In this document: one piece after another, positions 15,215-22,035 of the stretch
Position numbering within the stretch: the first letter of the stretch is position 1
How the letters are laid out: each line of letters starts with the position of its first letter
Source: Nanobdellota archaeon
Lineage (GTDB): Archaea > Nanobdellota > Nanobdellia > Woesearchaeales > GW2011-AR15
Direction: 5' to 3'
NCBI GenBank assembly: GCA_018815145.1
Contig: JAHIYL010000051.1
Coordinates: forward strand, 1-26,877
Length of the DNA: 26,877 nucleotides
Program-made: the position numbers and the translations under genes
Notes under the pieces: model-generated
Database searches by the model: none
Told to the model about the DNA's origin: nothing
The model's input: only the letters and a program-made list of their open reading frames with translations

Positions 15215-16090
15215 TTACAAATACTGTTTTTTCAATTCACTCAATAGATACTTGAACATAAGAGTGTAGTTCGCATCATCTGCTTTTTCTAATGCATTGT
15301 AATATCTTCTTCTGTTTTTGTTCATCACAATGATTGGAGGATATCCTTTTTTCATGAGTATGAAATTTAAGAGCAGCCTTCCTACCCTGCCGTTCCCGTC
15401 AAAAAATGGATGGATCCTTTCAAATTCACAGTGAAAAATACTGGCCAGTTCAAATGCATGAATGATTTTTTTATTTTTATTGTACCATTCCAACAAATTG
15501 TTGATTTCCAGCTCAACCATCTTATGCATCACCGGAACGAAATTTCCGACAGACACATTGCCGGTCCGAAATTTACCTGCATCTTCACTTACATTGTTTT
15601 TTAGAATCTTATGCAACGCAAGTATCATTGGCTCATCGAAGTCATTTGGTAACTGTTCTTTTAGATAAAAAAAGCATTTTTTATGGTTTTCAGCTTCTTT
15701 GATATCCCTGATTGGCTTATCTTTTGGTGAAAGCCCATCATTCAGCACATATCTCGTATCACTGTAGGTCAATGTGCTGCCTTCAATCCTATTTGTATTG
15801 TATGTGAATCGAATCAGGAATTCTTCTTCAAGTCTATTTAATTCATCAAAACCTGCATTTTTGTTTTTTTCCTGATATTTTTTATTTATGTAATTAAGAG
15901 TGTCCTTATTGAGTTCAATGAATGATTTTGTAGTGTCAAAATCTTTTTCAATCTGAGACAACACTTTTTTTGGAGGGATTGAGATTCCAAGATATCTTTC
16001 AAATTTCTTTACATTGCCATCTACTCTTGTAGATTTTACAAGATAGTAATACTCTTTATTGTTCACTTTTTTTTTTCTGATAAAAGTCAT
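15215..16090 (-). CDS. Fic-domain protein (predicted AMP transferase, class II self-inhibited)
   Basis: 291 residues from the ATG at 16090 (a GTG at 16102 would add four residues; MTFIRKKKVNNKEYYYLV reads like a natural start). An N-terminal basic beta-like segment (VNNKEYYYLVKSTRVDG) precedes the Fic fold. The catalytic motif HPFFDGNGRVGR (about 227-238) fits HxFx[DE]GNGRxxR, so the enzyme should be active. The inhibitory helix motif [ST]xxxE[GN] is present as TNRIEG (about 99-104), marking class II Fic proteins. These usually AMPylate a hydroxyl side chain; the target is unknown. It is the first gene of the run ending with lysJ, nine bases before the amidotransferase-like gene, and has its own TATA box and duplicated operator-like sites. 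Confidence 0.88.
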   Translation of the reverse strand: MTFIRKKKVNNKEYYYLVKSTRVDGNVKKFERYLGISIPPKKVLSQIEKDFDTTKSFIELNKDTLNYINKKYQEKNKNAGFDELNRLEEEFLIRFTYNTNRIEGSTLTYSDTRYVLNDGLSPKDKPIRDIKEAENHKKCFFYLKEQLPNDFDEPMILALHKILKNNVSEDAGKFRTGNVSVGNFVPVMHKMVELEINNLLEWYNKNKKIIHAFELASIFHCEFERIHPFFDGNGRVGRLLLNFILMKKGYPPIIVMNKNRRRYYNALEKADDANYTLMFKYLLSELKKQYL

Positions 16091-16144
16091 TTTAGTCACC
16101 ACAATAACATATTTTTATAGTTATTTTGGTATTTAGTCACCACA
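16091..16144 (-). promoter_or_regulatory. Duplicated 13-base operator-like repeat before the Fic gene
   Basis: The sequence TTTAGTCACCACA (+ strand) occurs at 16091-16103 and again at 16132-16144, 41 bases apart. On the transcribed strand it reads TGTGGTGACTAAA. One copy abuts the TATA box, the other ends one base before the Fic ATG. This placement around the expected transcription start suits a repressor site or a translational leader motif. Confidence 0.65.
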
Positions 16145-16146
16145 TG

Positions 16147-16154
16147 TTTATAAA
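16147..16154 (-). promoter_or_regulatory. TATA box of the Fic/amidotransferase/lysZ/lysJ run
   Basis: TTTATAAA, read on the - strand, lies about 57 bases upstream of the Fic ATG. With normal archaeal spacing, transcription would start near 16124, between the two operator-like repeats. Confidence 0.5.
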
Positions 16155-16193
16155 TTTTTGTATTGATATGTTGTTATTTTTTCTTTTTATTTC

Positions 16194-16300
16194 GGACTAT
16201 TCACAATTTTTTCCTTTGTGATATAGTCCTTAATGTGTTTGGATGATACTTTCAGTAATGGAAAGTTCCGAACTTTGTTCGTTAGCCTTTCTTAAAGGCT
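16194..16300. repeat. Multi-hairpin element 5 after lysY
   Basis: There are three stem-loops: 16194-16206 with 16216-16229 (GGACTATTCACAA against TTGTGATATAGTCC, one bulge), AAAGTT/AACTTT at 16262-16276, and AGCCTTT/AAAGGCT at 16284-16300, the last ending on the lysY stop codon. It lies between lysY and the Fic promoter and may end the lysW1-lysX1-lysY transcript. Confidence 0.65.
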
Positions 16301-17336
16301 ATATTGGATGCAGTCCGGTGAATTCAAGTCCGGCTGTCTCTTCAAGACCGAACATGATATTCATGCATTGGACTGCCTGTCCTGCTGCACCTTTCATTAA
16401 ATTATCTATTGCTGTAAGGACAACGACCCGGTTTGACCCGGGATCGACCTCAAAACCTATGTCGCAGAAATTTGTTCCTGCAAGTATCTTTGGTTCCGGA
16501 TACCTGTAGATCCCTTGTTTCTCTTTGACAAATCTTATGAAAGGCTCTTCACCATACTGTGACCTTAGCAGCTTCCAGATATCCTTGTCCTGCATCTTCT
16601 CCCTGAGGAAAAGATGTGCTGTCATCAGGATACCTCTGACAAGGCCGATGCTTGTGGCGCTGAATGCAAAGTATGGTGCGCCGGTCTCCTGCATCACTTC
16701 TGCCATATGCCTATGACCTGTCGGGCTGTAGCTGCGTACAGCATCTTTTCTTTCAGGGTGATGGCTTCCGGGATTTGATTTGTTGCCTCCCTGAGAGCTC
16801 CCTGCCTTGACTTCAACAACAGTCAATTCCGGATGTACAATACCCTTCTTGTAGAAAGGATACAGTCCCAGTATTGTAGCAGTTGCATTGCAGCCTGCAG
16901 CCGCAACATAATCTGCGTTCTTTATCTCTTCCCTGTGCAGTTCAGGGATACCATAGACAAATTTTTCCAGAAGCTCGGGTCTGGGATGCTCAAAATCATA
17001 CCATCTTTTATAGTCTTCAGAAGAACACAGCCTGAAATCACTTCCTTTGTCAATTATCTTTTTTGCCTTTGACATTATGTAGTCTATCTTTGATGAGCTT
17101 ACCTTATGAGGAAGACCTAAAAAGATCAGATCAACTTCTTCCAAGTCTTCTAATGAAGTGAACTTAAGCATGGTCTTTTTCCTGAGATTAGGGTGCACCT
17201 GATGGATGAATTTTCCGACATTTGATTCACTTGTTGCCTGGACAACATCAACATTTGGGTGGCTTAGGAGCAGCCTTAATGCTTCACCTCCTACATAGCC
17301 TGATGCACCTACTATTGAGACTTTTATCTTATTCAT
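16299..17336 (-). CDS. lysY: [LysW]-aminoadipyl/glutamyl-phosphate reductase (LysY, ArgC family)
   Basis: 345 residues. NADPH-dependent reduction of LysW-bound acyl phosphate to the semialdehyde. It has an N-terminal Rossmann motif GASGYVGGEALRLL (10-23), the catalytic Cys149 in AAGCNATA, the KAGSSQGG segment typical of the family, and the HRHMAE active-site helix. Its length matches ArgC/LysY. The ATG at 17336 overlaps the stop of the preceding ATP-grasp ligase gene (ATGA), so lysX1 and lysY are translationally coupled. As only one reductase is present in the window, it may serve both lysine and arginine branches, as known for Sulfolobus. Confidence 0.92.
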   Translation of the reverse strand: MNKIKVSIVGASGYVGGEALRLLLSHPNVDVVQATSESNVGKFIHQVHPNLRKKTMLKFTSLEDLEEVDLIFLGLPHKVSSSKIDYIMSKAKKIIDKGSDFRLCSSEDYKRWYDFEHPRPELLEKFVYGIPELHREEIKNADYVAAAGCNATATILGLYPFYKKGIVHPELTVVEVKAGSSQGGNKSNPGSHHPERKDAVRSYSPTGHRHMAEVMQETGAPYFAFSATSIGLVRGILMTAHLFLREKMQDKDIWKLLRSQYGEEPFIRFVKEKQGIYRYPEPKILAGTNFCDIGFEVDPGSNRVVVLTAIDNLMKGAAGQAVQCMNIMFGLEETAGLEFTGLHPI

Positions 17337-18181
17337 GTTTTCACCTTGATTTCTTCTAACATATTTTTTATCATAAGTTCTGGTATGTCAACCTGATAGC
17401 TGTCCAGGCTTTTTCGAAATTCAGTCACACCATTGATCTCATTTACCAGGAGACCCTGATCTGTTTCAAATAGGTCAACAGACAGTATCCCGCCGCCTAT
17501 GGCTGCAGCAGCATCTAATGATAATTCCTTGATTTTTTGTGTTATTGGACAATATTCAGTTTTTCCTCCAAGATGTGTGTTTGTCTTCCAGTTATCTGAT
17601 TTCCTATAGATTGCGCCTATGCATTGATTGCCTGCAACAATGGTCCTGATATCTCTTCCTGGCTTGTTTATGAACTCCTGGATATAAAATACTGTCTGGC
17701 TAGGATCATTCATGCTTTCTTTGTGTTCAAGCACTGCAATTGCTGAGTCTTTATCATTGATTTTTGCAATCATTCTTCCCCAACTTCCAATTATAGGTTT
17801 TATCACTACCGGAAATCCTATTGATTCCATTGCTTCGACAGCAGAATTTTTGTCAAAAGCAATCACTGTTTTTGGAGTCGGTACTTTGTTTTCAATCAAT
17901 TTCATTGTTGTCAGATATTTATTGCCGCAATTGACCAGAGTCTCAAATGAATTGATTGTGGTTATGCCAATGCTTTCAAAATACCTTGCCCAGTTGACAG
18001 CATGTGTCAGTGATAAGCTTCTGATCAGGACAGCATCCAGTTCTTTGAATCTATCTGATAATGGATCTATGATCATAGATTTATCATCTATTTTGATCAC
18101 ATCTATATTTTTGTTTTTCAGAGCTTCAATTATCAGTTTCTCTTCCATGCGGATGATTGTGTAAAGGATGCCTATTTTCAT
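17333..18181 (-). CDS. lysX: LysW ligase 1, LysX/ArgX-type ATP-grasp
   Basis: 282 residues from the ATG at 18181, which overlaps the lysW1 stop by ATGA; a TTG at 18190 is an unlikely alternative. RimK-like ATP-grasp fold. It joins an amino acid to the gamma-carboxyl of the LysW C-terminal residue using ATP. Motifs are IKPIIGSWGRM (ATP loop), FYIQEFINKPGRDIR, NWKTNTHLGG (substrate loop), GGGILSVDLFE and the metal/ATP site VNEINGVTEF. The NEING rather than NEVNH signature is closer to what I remember for glutamate-specific ArgX, but this is only suggestive. Position directly behind lysW1 and before lysY suggests these three form the core arginine or lysine unit. Confidence 0.9.
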   Translation of the reverse strand: MKIGILYTIIRMEEKLIIEALKNKNIDVIKIDDKSMIIDPLSDRFKELDAVLIRSLSLTHAVNWARYFESIGITTINSFETLVNCGNKYLTTMKLIENKVPTPKTVIAFDKNSAVEAMESIGFPVVIKPIIGSWGRMIAKINDKDSAIAVLEHKESMNDPSQTVFYIQEFINKPGRDIRTIVAGNQCIGAIYRKSDNWKTNTHLGGKTEYCPITQKIKELSLDAAAAIGGGILSVDLFETDQGLLVNEINGVTEFRKSLDSYQVDIPELMIKNMLEEIKVKT

Positions 18182-18339
18182 TGTCCCCAATCACATTCTT
18201 CCATTGGCGCAAGATCAAGTGCCAGCGGCTTTTCCTTTGTTACTTCGTATTCCTGTCCGCAGTCATAACACGAAACAAGTTCCCCGGTTTCAAGGTCTGT
18301 TGTAAATTTCATTTCAAATCCACATTTATCACATTGCAT
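18178..18339 (-). CDS. lysW: Amino-group carrier protein LysW1, C-terminal Gln
   Basis: 53 residues, MQCDKCGFEM... ending EECDWGQ followed directly by TGA. Two zinc-binding pairs, C3-x2-C6 and C24-x2-C27, fit the LysW zinc ribbon. The acidic C-terminal tail carries the substrate during lysine/arginine synthesis and shields its amino group. Classical LysW ends in EDWGE, whose last Glu forms the isopeptide bond; here the last residue is Gln (codon CAA). A strong AAGGAGGT ribosome-binding site lies nine bases before the ATG. It is translationally coupled to lysX1. Confidence 0.93.
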   Translation of the reverse strand: MQCDKCGFEMKFTTDLETGELVSCYDCGQEYEVTKEKPLALDLAPMEECDWGQ

Positions 18340-18406
18340 TTTTCATATACCTCCTTAAAGTCATGAAAAAAGCATTATGCACAATTTTTTTTTAAATCTA
18401 TTGACT

Positions 18407-18447
18407 GTTTTTATACAATTTTTTACATATTTGTCTGATTTCGGACA
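18407..18447 (-). promoter_or_regulatory. lysW1 promoter with upstream palindrome
   Basis: The TATA-like TTGTATAAAAAC (18418-18407 on the - strand) lies about 70 bases before the lysW1 ATG, leaving a leader of roughly 45-50 bases that contains the GGAGG site. Upstream of it, 18432-18447 reads TGTCTGATTTCGGACA, a near-perfect palindrome suited to a dimeric regulator such as an Lrp-type protein. Confidence 0.5.
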
Positions 18448-18476
18448 TTTTATTTTTATTATATAGTTATTTTTTT

Positions 18477-18560
18477 GCGGTGATGATGATTAGGGCAGAG
18501 ACGCATTTTGTTCCAAAATGCTACTCACCTAATGGATCGTCTCGCCAAATCATCACCGCC
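18477..18560. repeat. Branched inverted-repeat element 2
   Basis: The outer stem is GCGGTGATGATGATT (18477-18491) with AATCATCACCGC (18548-18559). Inside, GAGACG (18498-18503) pairs with CGTCTC (18538-18543) around a perfect hairpin GCATTTTG-TTC-CAAAATGC (18503-18521). An alternative ATTAGG/CCTAAT pairing (18489-18494 with 18528-18533) crosses the inner stem, so the element could switch between folds or form a pseudoknot. Confidence 0.7.
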
Positions 18561-18592
18561 TATTTACTGCCTTTTTAAGAAGGCAATCGATT

Positions 18593-18722
18593 AAATTTTA
18601 ACAACATTGGTCAGGCTTAATTCGCCTATGGTGAATTAAAGTTTGCATCTTGCAAACTTGGCGAATGCCGAGTAGGATTTTTTTGAAAAAATCCGTCTGT
18701 ACCCTTGTTGTTGTTAAAATTT
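18593..18722. repeat. Branched inverted-repeat element 3
   Basis: A perfect 14-base outer stem is AAATTTTAACAACA (18593-18606) with 18709-18722. Inside are three hairpins: TTAATTCGCC-TAT-GGTGAATTAA (18617-18639), AGTTTGCA-TCT-TGCAAACT (18640-18658) and GGATTTT/AAAATCC-type (18675-18694). It lies just downstream of the lysX2 stop. Confidence 0.75.
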
Positions 18723-18740
18723 TAATCTTATCAATATAAT

Positions 18741-19598
18741 TCAATTACCCTTTCCATTCTTAATCTGTTCAATAACATAATCTATCATCTTTTCAGGGAT
18801 ATTGACTCCGGTTGTCTTGATGCTGTTTCTGAATTCCATAGTGTGGTTTATCTCATTCACTATCAGCCTGCTGCCCTCTGTCTCAAATACATCGATTGCC
18901 ACTATCCCGCCGCCGACAGCCAGGGCCGCTCTGGTGCATAGCTCGTCAAGTTCAGGCGTTACAGGACAGTTCTTTGCTTCTCCGCCTCTTGCAGTATTTG
19001 TGATCCAATGCTCTGAACTCCTGTATATTGCACAGATTGTCTTATCTCCAACAACAAATGCTCTGATGTCTCTTCCCGGCTTATCAACATATTCCTGGAT
19101 ATAGAATATTGAATGATGATATGTACCAAGTGTTGCCTTGTGTTCAAGTATGGCTTCAGCAGCGCTCTTTGTCTCAATCTTTGAGATCAGCCTGCCCCAT
19201 GAGCCTACTCCGGGTTTTATCACGACAGGATATCCCATCTCTTCAATAGCTTTCAATGCACTTTCCGGAGTGAACGCGACTCTCACTTTAGTTGTCGGTA
19301 CATTGAATTTATCAAGGAGAAGCGATGTGACCACCTTGTCACCGCAGTTCTTTATCACATCATAGCTGTTGATTGAAAGTATATTCCTGTCTTCAAGTAT
19401 CTTTGTTATATATACTGCATGGGTGTGGCTTATGCTTCGTTCAAGTATTGCATCTGTGTCATAAAAATTCTTTTTTTCGAGGTCAAAGACAGCTTTTCTG
19501 GTATCTATCTGGACCAGTTCAATCCCTCTTTTCCTGATCTCAGTGAAGAGCAGCTTTTCTTCAGGCCGGATCCGTGAACATAATACACCTATCCTCAT
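18741..19598 (-). CDS. lysX: LysW ligase 2, canonical LysX-type ATP-grasp
   Basis: 285 residues. Of the three ligases in the window this one carries the signatures closest to bacterial LysX: KPGVGSWGRLISK, FYIQEYVDKPGRDIR, HWITNTARGG (substrate loop) and VNEINHTMEFRNS. It probably attaches alpha-aminoadipate to LysW for lysine synthesis. Its ATG overlaps the stop of the upstream ligase gene (ATGA), and both follow homoisocitrate dehydrogenase, the enzyme that leads to 2-oxoadipate. It is the last gene of that run, with a branched inverted repeat right after the stop. Confidence 0.9.
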   Translation of the reverse strand: MRIGVLCSRIRPEEKLLFTEIRKRGIELVQIDTRKAVFDLEKKNFYDTDAILERSISHTHAVYITKILEDRNILSINSYDVIKNCGDKVVTSLLLDKFNVPTTKVRVAFTPESALKAIEEMGYPVVIKPGVGSWGRLISKIETKSAAEAILEHKATLGTYHHSIFYIQEYVDKPGRDIRAFVVGDKTICAIYRSSEHWITNTARGGEAKNCPVTPELDELCTRAALAVGGGIVAIDVFETEGSRLIVNEINHTMEFRNSIKTTGVNIPEKMIDYVIEQIKNGKGN

Positions 19599-20467
19599 CT
19601 TGATCCCTCCTGGTTGTGATTTTTTTTGATATCATTAATTTTTTGCTCACAGTAGTCAATGATTAGTGCAGCAAAATTTTCAGGAAGATAAGGCTTGAAT
19701 TTTGAGAATTCAACAGTATAATTGATCTCATTGACAAGTATCTTGTATCCTTTTTCAAGCATATCGACTGCGATAATCTCTGCATCAACAGCTTTTGCAG
19801 CACGCAGTGCAAGATCCCTTATCTCGCTTGTGACCTCGCATCTTTCAAGTGTGAATCTGCCATCAATATTTGTGAGCCAGTGCTCTGATTTCCTATAGAA
19901 TGCTCCTACGACCTTGTCTCCGATCACATATACACGCAGGTCACGGCCGGGTTTATTCACATATTCCTGTATATAGTATACTGAATGATGATAGCTGCCA
20001 AGCTTTTCCTTATGGTCGATGATTGCTTCTGCAGCCTCCCTGTCATTTATCTTGGCGCACAGTGTGCCCCATGTTCCTATGGCAGGCTTCATGACAACAG
20101 GATAGCCAAGCTTTTCACAGGCCTCTAATGCAGATTCCTTGGTGAATGCGATCACTACATCAGGTGAAGGGATGTTGTTCCTTAGCAGCTCTTCAGTGAC
20201 CAGAAACTTGCTTCCGCAGATATCAGCCGCCCTGCTGGAATTGACTGTTGGGATTCCCTGTTCATTCAATATCTTCATGGCATAATATGCTCTTGAATGG
20301 CTGATGCATCTTTCTAAGACCAGATCAGCATCGATGTCATTTTTCTCCAGCCTGAAGAAGACTTCCCTGTCGTTGATGAGCACAATCTCAAACCCTCTTT
20401 TTTCAGCCTCTTCAATAAGTGCTTTCTCATCCTTTCTGATTCTTTCGTAGAGTATTCCTAATTTCAT
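19595..20467 (-). CDS. LysW ligase 3, divergent LysX-like ATP-grasp
   Basis: 290 residues, same fold and length as the two other ligases, with KPAIGTWGTLCAK, YYIQEYVNKPGRDLR, DAEIIAVDMLE and VNEINYTVEFSKF. Differences are concentrated where substrates bind: the HWxTNTxxGG loop has become HWLTNIDGRFTLE, the GSWGR loop is GTWGT, and NHTMEF is NYTVEF. This indicates a different amino acid or carrier partner rather than a redundant copy. It lies 38 bases after homoisocitrate dehydrogenase and is coupled to lysX2 by ATGA. An activity on one of the two LysW proteins is likely, but which substrate is unknown. Confidence 0.85.
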   Translation of the reverse strand: MKLGILYERIRKDEKALIEEAEKRGFEIVLINDREVFFRLEKNDIDADLVLERCISHSRAYYAMKILNEQGIPTVNSSRAADICGSKFLVTEELLRNNIPSPDVVIAFTKESALEACEKLGYPVVMKPAIGTWGTLCAKINDREAAEAIIDHKEKLGSYHHSVYYIQEYVNKPGRDLRVYVIGDKVVGAFYRKSEHWLTNIDGRFTLERCEVTSEIRDLALRAAKAVDAEIIAVDMLEKGYKILVNEINYTVEFSKFKPYLPENFAALIIDYCEQKINDIKKNHNQEGSR

Positions 20468-20505
20468 TTTTCAGTATTATTATCCCTCTCTGCCAATTTT
20501 GTTTA

Positions 20506-21531
20506 TTATTCTCTTATTCTCTTTATCAGTTCATCAATCACCTGGCTTGTTGTATATTTTCCGCCAAGTTCTTTTGTGAGCACAAGAACCTTTAGTGCAC
20601 CGATTACTGCATTATCAATCTTTGCTGCAGAACCACTTTCATCAAGGTATTCAAGCATCATCTTTGCTGCAAGTACAGTTGCATATGGATTTGCGATTCC
20701 CTTGCCTGCAATGTCAGGTGCAGAGCCATGGACCGGCTCAAAAATTGCACAATTATCTCCAATGTTTCCGGATGCTGCAAAACCAAGCCCTCCGCAGAGC
20801 ATTGATGCTTCGTCTGAAAGGATGTCTCCGAATAGGTTTGTTGTGACAATGACATCAAAATTTTCAGGATCCTTGATAAGCCGCATGGCCATTGCATCGA
20901 CAATCATCTCTTCAAATCGGATACTTGAATAATGACTGCTTATCTCCTGTCCGATCCTTTTGAACAATCCATCAGATTCCCGAAGTACATTTGCCTTATG
21001 CACAAGGGTCACTTTTTTTCGGCTGTTCTTTTTTGCATATTCAAACGCAGCCCTTATTATGCGTTCTGAGCCTTTTCTTGTGATTATCCTTTCAGTTATT
21101 GCAGTATTGCCATCATCTTCAACCCGTTCAATTCCGGAGTAAAGGCCTTCTGTGTTTTCCCTGAAAATCATTAGGTCAACACCTTCTCTTGCACCGGCAA
21201 TCGGATAAAATCTGGTTGGCCTCAAATTTGAATAGAGATCCAGTCTCTGTCTCAGTCTAATTATTACACTGAAATAATCAGGGATGTTCGGCGGAGTTGT
21301 TATTGCACCGAAAAGAGCTGCATCGGATGCTCTCACTTTTTCGAGTGTTTCATCCTTAAGCGGAGTCCCGGATTTCTGATAGAAACCATATCCCACTTCA
21401 TCATATGTAAATTCAAAATCAATCTGATTTTTAGGTAGGCTTTGGAGGAGCATGACTGTGGCCGGAATGACTTCTTTGCCTATTCCGTCTCCCGGAAGCA
21501 CACATATCCTGTAAGGTCTTTTTGCGTTCAT
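20506..21531 (-). CDS. Homoisocitrate dehydrogenase (LysB/HICDH type)
   Basis: 341 residues, beta-decarboxylating dehydrogenase family (isocitrate, isopropylmalate, homoisocitrate). It would oxidise homoisocitrate to 2-oxoadipate with NAD(P). Motifs: LPGDGIGKEV (12-21), RLRQRLDLYSNLRP (92-105, the substrate-specificity helix), IFRENTEGLYSG, VTLVHKANVLRESDGLF with the catalytic Lys, and the C-terminal EPVHGSAPDIAGKGIANP nucleotide-binding loop. The extra Arg residues in RLRQRLDLY fit tricarboxylate substrates better than isopropylmalate. Its ATG overlaps the homoaconitase small subunit stop (ATGA). LeuB remains possible from family alone, but the LysW neighbours favour lysine. Confidence 0.85.
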   Translation of the reverse strand: MNAKRPYRICVLPGDGIGKEVIPATVMLLQSLPKNQIDFEFTYDEVGYGFYQKSGTPLKDETLEKVRASDAALFGAITTPPNIPDYFSVIIRLRQRLDLYSNLRPTRFYPIAGAREGVDLMIFRENTEGLYSGIERVEDDGNTAITERIITRKGSERIIRAAFEYAKKNSRKKVTLVHKANVLRESDGLFKRIGQEISSHYSSIRFEEMIVDAMAMRLIKDPENFDVIVTTNLFGDILSDEASMLCGGLGFAASGNIGDNCAIFEPVHGSAPDIAGKGIANPYATVLAAKMMLEYLDESGSAAKIDNAVIGALKVLVLTKELGGKYTTSQVIDELIKRIRE

Positions 21532-22034
21532 CTTGTCAATTCCTCAAATGAATGTTCTTTTAGGTACTCTACAATACCGCCACTGTCTGCAATCTTCATG
21601 ACAAATGCAGGCAGGGGTTCTGTAGTGATATCTTGTCCAGTTGTTAGATTCTTGCTAATTCCTTTTTCCAGATTCACTTCAATATCATCTCTTTCATTGA
21701 ATGCATCATATACCTCTTCTGAGATGATTATAGGAAGCCCGATATTTATTGCATTTCGGTAAAATATTCTAGCATAGCTTTTTGCAATGATGCATTTGAT
21801 TCTTGTGTGTTTCAGTGCAATAGGTGCATATTCACGTGATGATCCACAGCCAAAATTATTGCCTGCAATAAGGACATCACCAGGTCTTTTGTTTTTTGCA
21901 AAATCCGGATATGCATCAAAAAGAGCAAACTGCCCCAGTTCCTCAAGATTCTCTCTTGGATAATATTCACTTGAGATTATCTCATCTGTATTGATGTCAT
22001 CTCCAATCTTCCATGCTTTGTTCGTTTCAGTCAT
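21528..22034 (-). CDS. Homoaconitase small subunit (LeuD/LysU family)
   Basis: 168 residues, the swivel-domain subunit of an aconitase-type hydrolyase that isomerises homocitrate to homoisocitrate with its large partner. GDDINTDEI (12-20) and NNFGCGSSREYAP (59-71) are diagnostic. The substrate loop after the NTDEI motif reads SSEYYPRE, unlike the YLVYT or YLRLT forms I know for archaeal isopropylmalate isomerase or homoaconitase, so specificity is not settled by this loop. The stop is one base from the large-subunit gene arrangement (22034/22036) and overlaps the dehydrogenase start. Confidence 0.87.
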   Translation of the reverse strand: MTETNKAWKIGDDINTDEIISSEYYPRENLEELGQFALFDAYPDFAKNKRPGDVLIAGNNFGCGSSREYAPIALKHTRIKCIIAKSYARIFYRNAINIGLPIIISEEVYDAFNERDDIEVNLEKGISKNLTTGQDITTEPLPAFVMKIADSGGIVEYLKEHSFEELTR

Positions 22035-22035
22035 C

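Larger units (their letters stand above)
18340..18740. other. 400-base intergenic region with promoter and two branched elements
   Basis: No gene seen. From the lysW1 side it holds the ribosome-binding site (18345-18357), a poly-A/T leader, a TATA-like TTGTATAAAAAC (18407-18418, - strand), a 16-base near-palindrome (18432-18447), then branched inverted repeats at 18477-18560 and 18593-18722 with a single hairpin between them (TGCCTT/AAGGCA, 18568-18585). Confidence 0.7.
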
